From: Opitutia bacterium
GTDB lineage: Bacteria > Verrucomicrobiota > Verrucomicrobiia > Opitutales > UBA953
Reading direction: 5' to 3'
Assembly (NCBI GenBank): GCA_021204635.1
Contig: JAJPZB010000085.1
Location: 1 to 17,111, forward strand
Length of the DNA stretch: 17,111 nucleotides
Position 1 is the stretch's first letter, and each line of letters starts with the position of its first letter. Below are positions 12,235 through 17,111 of this stretch, in pieces. Below the pieces are notes generated by a model. It was not told the origin of the DNA, searched no databases, and was given only the letters and a program-made list of their open reading frames with translations. The position numbers and the translations under genes are program-made.

Positions 12235-13647
12235 ATGTTGCCCTACGAAATCGAAGCCGCCGAAAAACTTGCCCGCCTGAATCGCGTCTATTTTTCCGAT
12301 CCCACAAAGCGGATTTGGGTGCGCGCGGGCGAGACGATCACCCTCGAAGGGCAGGAGGATTATCGGCTCTACCTGATTATCGACGGCGAAATTGTCGCGT
12401 ATCGCCACGACGACAAAGCGGCGGCGTCGGGGCGTCCGCAGGAAACCGGCCACGAAATTTTTCGCGCGGGCAAAAATTCATACATCGGCGTGCAGAGCTT
12501 TTTCTCGCGGCGCTACCGAATGTCGTCGTCGATCGTCGCGGAAACCGCGTGCGAACTCGCCTACATCGACACCACGGTGAAGCCCGTCGATCCCGAGCGC
12601 TACGGCTCTCTCGCCGAGCAATTCATTCCCGCAATGCTCCACGAACTTTCGCTGCGCGCCGACCGGATTTTCGCGACGACCATGGAAAAAGAGGCGGCGT
12701 TGCAGCGCATGAACCGCTCCGAAATGTCCGCAACTCTCGGGCAACTCGCCGCCGGCATCGCGCACGAGCTGAACAACGCGGTCGGCGTACTCGCGCGGAA
12801 AACCGGCTTTTTGACCGAGTTTTTTTCCTCGGAAATCTCGCAGCGCTCGCATGACGCGGCAGACCTTTTTCACCGCGGCTTGGATTATTCCGGCTTGATT
12901 TCAAGCGACGAAGTCCGCCACCTCTCCCGCGAATTTGAGCGCAAATACGATCTCGCGCCAGAGGTCGCGAAAGTCCTCGTGCGCATTGCGCGGACTGCGG
13001 AAGGCGCGGAAAATCTCGGCGAGAAATTCATCGAGAATCTCGCGGCAAACGCGAAATATTGGGAGCTCGGCCACGATTTGCACGACATGGAGGTCGCCGC
13101 GCGCCACGCGATCGCGATCGTGCGCTCCGTCAAGCTCTTGGGCGGCGGCGGCAACATCAGTCGCGACCCGGGTCTCTCCGTTCACGAATCTCTCTGCGAG
13201 GCCGTCGCTTTGCTCAAAGTAAATCTGCGCGACATCACGCTAAAATCCGACATCGGCAACCCCGAAGATTGCCCGCCAATCTGCGCCGACATGACGGAGA
13301 TGGTGCAAATTTGGGTCAACATCATCAAAAACGCCTGCGACGCTTTGAAGCTCGCGGGGACGCCGGATCCCACAATCCGCCTCAAAATGCGCGTCATTCC
13401 CTCGGGCACGCTCAGCGGCTTCATCAGCGTGGAAATCGAGGACAACGGGCCCGGCATCCCGAAGTCCGCGCAGCAAAAAATTTACCAGCCGGATTTCACG
13501 ACAAAAAAGAACGGATTGCAGTTCGGGCTCGGCCTCGGCTTGGCGATCGTGCGCCGGATCGTGGATTCCTACGGCGCGGAAATTTCGCTCGCGAGCGTCC
13601 CCGGGCAGACGCGTTTTACCGTTCACATTCCCTATAAAAAAATGTAG
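12235..13647 (+). CDS. Cytoplasmic sensor histidine kinase with N-terminal cyclic-nucleotide-binding-like domain
   Basis: The 470-residue protein has no membrane segment or signal peptide. The N-terminal ~130 residues resemble a cNMP/cupin fold (WVRAGETITLEGQEDYRLYLIIDGEIVAYR, 28-57). A helical linker leads to the phosphorylated histidine box GQLAAGIAHELNNAVG (H177). The catalytic ATPase domain has the N box WVNIIKNACDAL (360-371), G1 DNGPGIP (403-409) and G2 GLGLGLAIVRRI (431-442). Between H box and N box is an extra helical stretch of about 100 residues (190-290), longer than a standard dimerisation domain. The response regulator gene starts 60 bp downstream, so the two probably form a pair. 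Two earlier in-frame starts (12070, 12178) exist; 12235 is preferred because it clears gluQRS and the inverted repeat. The ligand of the sensor domain is unknown. Confidence 0.9.
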   Translation: MLPYEIEAAEKLARLNRVYFSDPTKRIWVRAGETITLEGQEDYRLYLIIDGEIVAYRHDDKAAASGRPQETGHEIFRAGKNSYIGVQSFFSRRYRMSSSIVAETACELAYIDTTVKPVDPERYGSLAEQFIPAMLHELSLRADRIFATTMEKEAALQRMNRSEMSATLGQLAAGIAHELNNAVGVLARKTGFLTEFFSSEISQRSHDAADLFHRGLDYSGLISSDEVRHLSREFERKYDLAPEVAKVLVRIARTAEGAENLGEKFIENLAANAKYWELGHDLHDMEVAARHAIAIVRSVKLLGGGGNISRDPGLSVHESLCEAVALLKVNLRDITLKSDIGNPEDCPPICADMTEMVQIWVNIIKNACDALKLAGTPDPTIRLKMRVIPSGTLSGFISVEIEDNGPGIPKSAQQKIYQPDFTTKKNGLQFGLGLGLAIVRRIVDSYGAEISLASVPGQTRFTVHIPYKKM

Positions 13648-13707
13648 AAATGCCCAAAGGTGAAATTTTCGCCAAAACTCTAAATCTAAAACAGCAATCA
13701 AAAAACG

Positions 13708-14187
13708 ATGGAAAAAATCAACATTATCTGTGTAGATGACCAAGCCGAAGTGCTCGATTCCGTGATCCGCGACCTGCGCCCGCTGTCAAAATATTTCCGC
13801 ATAGAAGAATGCGAATCTGCCGCCGACGCCACGAATGTCATGTCCGAGATTGTGGCGGGTGGAGACTTTGTCGGCCTCGTGATTTCCGACCACGTGATGC
13901 CCGGGAAAAACGGCGTAGATCTGCTCGGCGAAATTGCAAAAAATCCCTCGCTGCGCGGCACGAAAAAAATCTTGCTCACGGGGCAGGCGACGCACTCAGA
14001 CACAATTCGCGCGATCAATGACGCCGGCATAAATTCCTACCTCGAAAAGCCTTGGAAGCCGGAAGAACTTCTCGGAAAAGCAAAGGAGCTTCTGACCTCG
14101 TTTATCTTTGAAAAAGGAATTTCCTACGAAGAATACATGCCGGTTCTCGACCAGAAAATCCTCATAGAAAAACTTCACAGAGGTTGA
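13708..14187 (+). CDS. Single-domain response regulator
   Basis: The 159-residue protein consists of a CheY-like receiver domain: acidic pocket D10/D11 in CVDDQ, phosphoacceptor D61 in ISDHVMPG, T91 in LLTGQA, and K114 in YLEKPWKPEEL. About 35 residues follow (LLTSFIFEKGISYEEYMPVLDQKILIEKL), too short for a DNA-binding or enzymatic output domain. It is therefore likely to act by protein contact or as a phosphorelay intermediate for the upstream kinase. It begins 60 bp after the kinase stop, and a strong terminator follows, so it closes the plus-strand gene run. No Shine-Dalgarno site is visible; the ATG sits in an A-rich context. Confidence 0.93.
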   Translation: MEKINIICVDDQAEVLDSVIRDLRPLSKYFRIEECESAADATNVMSEIVAGGDFVGLVISDHVMPGKNGVDLLGEIAKNPSLRGTKKILLTGQATHSDTIRAINDAGINSYLEKPWKPEELLGKAKELLTSFIFEKGISYEEYMPVLDQKILIEKLHRG

Positions 14188-14222
14188 GATTTCTCGCCGC
14201 GACAAACCGGCAACGCAAAATG

Positions 14223-14262
14223 CGCGGGACAGCGAAGCAATTCGCCGCTCCCGCGTTTTTTT
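14223..14262 (+). terminator. Intrinsic terminator after the response regulator
   Basis: CGCGGGA (14223-14229) pairs with TCCCGCG (14249-14255), with an inner GCGAA/TTCGC stem and a GCAA loop, followed by seven T (14256-14262). Four A precede the stem, so weak termination of minus-strand transcripts past the tRNA gene is also possible. Confidence 0.88.
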
Positions 14263-14299
14263 GCCGCCGCGCGAAGCCGCTTTGTCGCGGCAACCAAAG

Positions 14300-14374
14300 T
14301 GGCGCCCCCGCCGTGAATCGAACACGGATTAATGGTTTAGGAAACCACGGTTCTATCCATTGAACTACGAGGAC
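14300..14374 (-). tRNA. tRNA-Arg(CCT)
   Basis: A 75-nt cloverleaf with encoded CCA. The acceptor is GTCCTCG/CGGGGGC (two G-T wobbles) with discriminator G. The D stem is GTTC/GAAC with loop AATGGATA. The anticodon stem is GTGGT/ACCAT with loop TTCCTAA, giving anticodon CCT, which reads the arginine codon AGG. The variable loop is TAAT, and the T arm is CCGTG-TTCGATT-CACGG. It lies 86 bp downstream of the transporter gene on the same strand. Confidence 0.95.
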
Positions 14375-14389
14375 CCGAGATTCTCACCT

Positions 14390-14418
14390 ATCAAAATCGC
14401 GAAAAAAAGAAAGGGCAA
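14390..14418 (-). promoter_or_regulatory. Possible tRNA-Arg promoter
   Basis: On the minus strand, TTGCCC (14413-14418), a 17-bp spacer and TTTGAT (14390-14395) resemble sigma70 boxes. The start point would fall near 14383, about nine bases before the mature tRNA. Weak by sequence but well placed. Confidence 0.35.
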
Positions 14419-14460
14419 CGCCGTAATTGCGCCACTGTCGCGAAAATTGACGCCCGCCAC

Positions 14461-15429
14461 TCAGGCGACGGTTGTCGCGTTTTTGTCGGCAACGCGGAGT
14501 TGCCACGAGTTCCAGAGATTGTGGCAGACGACGTAAAACGTCGGCCCCAACGCGACAATCGGGTTGAAAAACGCGAGCCCCACCCAGAGCATGAGCATCG
14601 TGTTTTTCTGCCCGAGCGCCTGTGAGCACTCGCGCCGAAACTTCGCCTCGCCGAGCGCAAATCCCGCGACAAAATTTATCACGCACATGACCGCCGCAAG
14701 CCCGAGAATTTGCAGCAAAATCGCGTGGGAAAGATCTTCCTGCTTGCAAATGTATGCCGAGCTCTGCGCGCAGACCGTGAACAGCATTATCATCCACAAA
14801 TAGAACGAAAAGCGTTTGTGGCGGCGGATAAATTCCGCCACGGGCTTGGCAAAGTTGCGGAAAATAACAGCGAGCAAAAATGGCACGCCGATGAGCAAAA
14901 TCGTCTTCATCGCGAGCGCCGGCGTGTTTATCTCAACCCTGCCGCCCACCACAATCGCGGTCAGTGGCGCGAGCGCGAACGCGGTGAAAAGGTTTGTCGC
15001 CACCGTCGCCACAGTCACGTAGTCGGCGCGTTTGTTGAGAAGCCCCGTGATCACGGGCGCGGACGTCGCAGTCGGCGTCATCCCGATCAAAAATCCCATT
15101 ATCGCGTAGTTCTCGCTGCCCGTCGTTTTGAGCAGCACGAAATACGCCACCGTCGCGATGACGGGCATGAAAATCAAAATCCGTAGCAGACTCCACCCCG
15201 TGCTCCCTTTTTTCAACTTCACGTCGATAAATGACGACAACAACATGAGCATTATCAGGGGCGGAACAATGTTTACCGCAACACCTTTTTCATTATCAAA
15301 AAAATCTCTCGCCGCAGAAAAAATAACGGGAATTACGCCGCCGAGAATTATGGCTCCAACGAGGCAAAACATGCGCCTCATGCCTGGATTCAGAGTCAAC
15401 ATACGGTTAAAATCCTTAAAAACCGCCAT
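14461..15429 (-). CDS. Bile acid:sodium symporter (BASS/SBF) family transporter
   Basis: The 322-residue inner-membrane protein has about nine to ten hydrophobic helices, for example FCLVGAIILGGVIPVIF, IVPPLIMLMLLSSFI, ILIFMPVIATVAYFVLL and ILLIGVPFLLAVIF. The segment GFLIGMTPTATSAPVITGLL, then VATVATNLFTAFALAPL, fits the crossover region of BASS-type sodium-coupled carriers of organic anions. The substrate cannot be told. The start is uncertain: ATG 15429 leaves a possible promoter upstream, while ATG 15510 would add 27 residues (MPVAHKIAPFHKKLHEYF...) and is also possible. The gene is divergent from the aldo/keto reductase and shares with it an upstream region that holds a 12-bp direct repeat. 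The tRNA-Arg gene lies directly downstream. Confidence 0.75.
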   Translation of the reverse strand: MAVFKDFNRMLTLNPGMRRMFCLVGAIILGGVIPVIFSAARDFFDNEKGVAVNIVPPLIMLMLLSSFIDVKLKKGSTGWSLLRILIFMPVIATVAYFVLLKTTGSENYAIMGFLIGMTPTATSAPVITGLLNKRADYVTVATVATNLFTAFALAPLTAIVVGGRVEINTPALAMKTILLIGVPFLLAVIFRNFAKPVAEFIRRHKRFSFYLWMIMLFTVCAQSSAYICKQEDLSHAILLQILGLAAVMCVINFVAGFALGEAKFRRECSQALGQKNTMLMLWVGLAFFNPIVALGPTFYVVCHNLWNSWQLRVADKNATTVA

Positions 15430-15458
15430 TTGACCATTTTTCGCCCGCGCGAGCGAGA

Positions 15459-15492
15459 AATATTCATGCAATTTTTTATGAAATGGGGCTAT
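15459..15492 (-). promoter_or_regulatory. Possible transporter promoter
   Basis: On the minus strand, TTGCAC, a 17-bp spacer and CATAAA lie upstream of ATG 15429, in an AT-rich stretch. If it is real it supports the shorter start, because ATG 15510 would lie upstream of it. Coordinates are approximate and the call is by eye. Confidence 0.25.
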
Positions 15493-15530
15493 CTTATGTG
15501 CAACAGGCATTGAGAAAATGTCGCCCGAAT

Positions 15531-15556
15531 ATTTCGCAACAATGATTTCGCAACAA
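15531..15556 (+). repeat. Tandem 12-bp direct repeat in a divergent promoter region
   Basis: ATTTCGCAACAA occurs exactly at 15531-15542 and 15545-15556, a 14-bp period, between the divergent transporter and aldo/keto reductase genes. The spacing and location suggest a regulator binding site; no regulator is identified. Confidence 0.7.
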
Positions 15557-15606
15557 CGGAATCCCCTGCTAAAATGCCGACACAAACCCCGATACAAATT
15601 TTCAAA

Positions 15607-16572
15607 ATGGAATACACAAAACTCGGAACAACGGATATCAAAATCTCGCGAATCTGCGCCGGCTGCATGAGCTTTGGCGCGAACAACGTCGGCTTCTTGG
15701 ATTGGACGCTCGACGCAGAAAAAAGCGAAAAAATCATCGCCCGCGCACTCGAATTGGGAATCAATTTTTTCGACACCGCAAACGGATATTCCGCCGGCAC
15801 GAGCGAAGAATATGTCGCCCGAGCAATGAAAAATCTCGGCGTCGCGCGCGACAAAATCGTGCTCGCCACAAAGGTCTATTTCAACGAGGGAAAACTCTCC
15901 CGCGCTGCAATTTTGCGCGAAATCGACGGCTCACTGAAACGCCTCGCGACAGACTACGTCGATCTCTACATCGTCCACCGCTTCGACTACGACACGCCGA
16001 TCGAGGAAACCATGGAGACGCTCGACGGCTTGGTCAAAGCCGGAAAAGTGCGCGCGCTTGGCGCCTCGTCGATGTTCGGCTACCAATTTCACAACATGCA
16101 AGTCGCGGCAGAGAAAAACGGCTGGACAAAATTCGTCTCCATGCAAGACCACTACAACTTGCTCTACCGCGAGGACGAGCGCGAAGTCATTCCGGTTTGC
16201 CGACAATACGGCGTCTCGCTCACGCCATACAGCCCGCTCGCGTCAGGGCGCCTCTCGCGCCTCGAGTGGCACACGGATTCCGTCCGCAGCAAGACCGATA
16301 AAGTCGCGATTCGCAAATACGATTCCACGGAGGCGCAGGATTCCAAGATTGTTGCGAGCGTCGCCTCTGTCGCGCAAAAGCACGGCGCAACAATGTCGCA
16401 GATCGCGATTGCGTGGCTCCTCGCCAAGGGCGTGGCGTCGCCGGTCGTGGGCGTCTCAAAGCTCGCGCACATGGAAGAGGCAGCCGCAGCAGTCGATGTG
16501 AAACTTTCGGCGGATGACATCGCCGTCCTCGAAGCAAACTACGTCCCCCACAAACTCATGGGTCCGTATTGA
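15607..16572 (+). CDS. yajO: Aldo/keto reductase, YajO-like
   Basis: The 321-residue NADPH-dependent oxidoreductase has a (beta/alpha)8 barrel. The AKR tetrad is visible: D56 and Y61 in FFDTANGYSAGTSEE, K89 in LATKVYF and H124 in YIVHRFDYDTPIEET. Further matches to E. coli YajO as I recall it are the opening EYTKLGTTDIKISRICAGCMSFG, FVSMQDHYNLLYREDERE, SPLASGRLSR and AIAWLLAKG. YajO has been linked to 1-deoxyxylulose 5-phosphate formation and general carbonyl reduction; the true substrate here is open. The start ATG 15607 gives the normal family N-terminus; an upstream ATG at 15574 adds 11 unlikely residues. No ribosome binding site is evident. It is divergent from the BASS transporter and followed by the repeat-rich region. 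The symbol is by similarity only. Confidence 0.88.
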   Translation: MEYTKLGTTDIKISRICAGCMSFGANNVGFLDWTLDAEKSEKIIARALELGINFFDTANGYSAGTSEEYVARAMKNLGVARDKIVLATKVYFNEGKLSRAAILREIDGSLKRLATDYVDLYIVHRFDYDTPIEETMETLDGLVKAGKVRALGASSMFGYQFHNMQVAAEKNGWTKFVSMQDHYNLLYREDEREVIPVCRQYGVSLTPYSPLASGRLSRLEWHTDSVRSKTDKVAIRKYDSTEAQDSKIVASVASVAQKHGATMSQIAIAWLLAKGVASPVVGVSKLAHMEEAAAAVDVKLSADDIAVLEANYVPHKLMGPY

Positions 16573-16770
16573 TTGCCACAAGGCAGGTTGGTGGTGGCAA
16601 TGGGTTGGTGGTGGGAATTTGGGTTGGTGGTGTGACTTGGCTCTGTGGTGGCGGCAGACTGCCGCGATTGTTGTCACACGGATTTGTTCGGGACTAACGT
16701 CCCTCACGGTTGCGGGTTAGTGGTGGGAGCAGGGTTTGTGGTGGGATTTGGGTTGGTGGCGGGAAGCAAA
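16573..16770 (-). repeat. Structured repeat region, inverted orientation (copy C)
   Basis: Read on the minus strand this stretch is the same C-rich CCACCAACCC sequence as at 1-352. It holds the hairpin GGGAC-TAAC-GTCCC (16690-16703, plus-strand reading), the 18-nt block on the minus strand (16672-16689) and the hairpin GCGGCA-GAC-TGCCGC (16651-16665). The order on the minus strand is CTAACG hairpin, block, GCGGCA hairpin, as in copy B. Four or more TTGGTGGTG words fill the remainder. No gene is seen. Confidence 0.85.
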
Positions 16771-16796
16771 GTCAGGCGACGTTCAACGAACACACT

Positions 16797-16890
16797 CCCT
16801 CACCGCTAACGCGGTCCCCTCCCGCTAACTTAGCGGGAGAATCGCGCATAAATGCGCGAATAGTTGCCACCAGCAACCCACCGCAACAAA
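16797..16890 (+). repeat. Structured intergenic repeat, right copy
   Basis: The counterpart of 1-92 in the same orientation. Hairpins are ACCGC-TAAC-GCGGT (16802-16815), CTCCCGCT/AGCGGGAG (16819-16839) and TCGCGCAT-AA-ATGCGCGA (16842-16859). The first stem differs from the left copy by a paired change, and the loop of the third differs while its stem is identical. Confidence 0.85.
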
Positions 16891-16956
16891 GCCAAGGCCT
16901 CACCACAAACCCATTTCCACCACTGTCTCACCACCAACCCGCCGCCACAGTCGTGA

Positions 16957-17010
16957 ACGCCGTTAGGCGTGAACAAATCCGTGTGACATCCCCCTGCGGC
17001 ACTTTGCCGC
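16957..17010 (+). repeat. 18-nt conserved block with two hairpins, copy B
   Basis: ACGCC-GTTA-GGCGT (16957-16970) is followed directly by GAACAAATCCGTGTGACA (16971-16988) and, after seven bases, by GCGGCA-CTT-TGCCGC (16996-17010). This is the most complete copy of the module on the plus strand. The flanks (16891-16956 and 17011-17055) are CCACCAACCC-type sequence without a gene. Confidence 0.85.
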
Positions 17011-17055
17011 CACAACTAACCCAAATTTTCACCACCAACCCGCCGCCACAAAGGC

Positions 17056-17091
17056 AAAAAAAAGAGCTCTCCGGCGTTACCACCGGAGAGC
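17056..17091 (-). terminator. Intrinsic terminator for a gene entering from the right
   Basis: On the minus strand a 9-bp stem GCTCTCCGG/CCGGAGAGC (17066-17074 with 17083-17091) is followed by CT and eight T (17056-17063 as A on the plus strand). This fits the end of a leftward gene whose coding part lies beyond the window edge. Confidence 0.88.
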
Positions 17092-17111
17092 CCTCCTCAT
17101 ATGATTAACAA

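Noticed and set aside
9867..12236. A 789-codon open frame on the minus strand across purF and gluQRS.
   Set aside because: It is a shadow frame rich in Arg and His, caused by GC-biased third positions; both plus-strand genes have full catalytic motifs.
14300..14374. tRNA-Arg as an integration site for a mobile element.
   Set aside because: No integrase gene and no second copy of the tRNA 3' end were seen in the window.
16573..17111. attC-like integron sites, because of GTTAG words near small palindromes.
   Set aside because: The hairpins are much shorter than attC sites, lack the paired R and L boxes with extrahelical bases, and no cassette genes or integrase are present.

Overview
The window looks like a chromosomal segment of a GC-rich, diderm (outer-membrane) bacterium. 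LpxD (lipid A synthesis) shows the outer membrane. The codon style (AAA, TTT and TTG kept beside GC-rich codons), the near absence of Shine-Dalgarno sites and the long Bacteroidetes-style PurF suggest the Planctomycetota-Verrucomicrobiota-Chlamydiota side or a relative of Bacteroidota. I lean towards Verrucomicrobiota (Opitutae-like). That is inference, not proof.

Layout: 1-352 is non-coding and rich in hairpins and an 18-bp C-rich minisatellite. Then come mazG (minus) and purD (plus), divergent; a small unknown gene (plus); queC (minus) convergent to it; lpxD (plus) divergent from queC; a strong two-way terminator; and a secreted 863-residue beta-helix/low-complexity protein (minus). Six closely spaced plus-strand genes follow and could be one transcription unit ending at a strong terminator (14223-14262): an RmlD-like reductase, a DEDDh exonuclease, purF, gluQRS, a cytoplasmic histidine kinase with a cNMP-like sensor domain, and a single-domain response regulator. 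On the minus strand are tRNA-Arg(CCT) and a BASS-type transporter, and then a divergent YajO-like aldo/keto reductase (plus). The last 540 bp (16573-17111) carry the same family of structured repeats seen at position 1, in both orientations, and end with a terminator for a gene entering from the right.

Most genes are housekeeping: purine synthesis (purD, purF), nucleotide hygiene (mazG), queuosine tRNA modification (queC, gluQRS), lipid A (lpxD). The two-component pair has no DNA-binding output domain, so it probably signals through protein contacts or a further phosphorelay.

The most unusual signal is the intergenic repeat family at both ends. It consists of small hairpins with a fixed CTAACG core and changing but still complementary arms, an 18-nt block identical in three copies, and a second hairpin that follows each block. 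The stems vary in a compensatory way, which argues that the structure itself is selected. The large secreted protein is the second point of interest, with a duplicated low-complexity module and DNA resembling the intergenic repeats inside its coding sequence.
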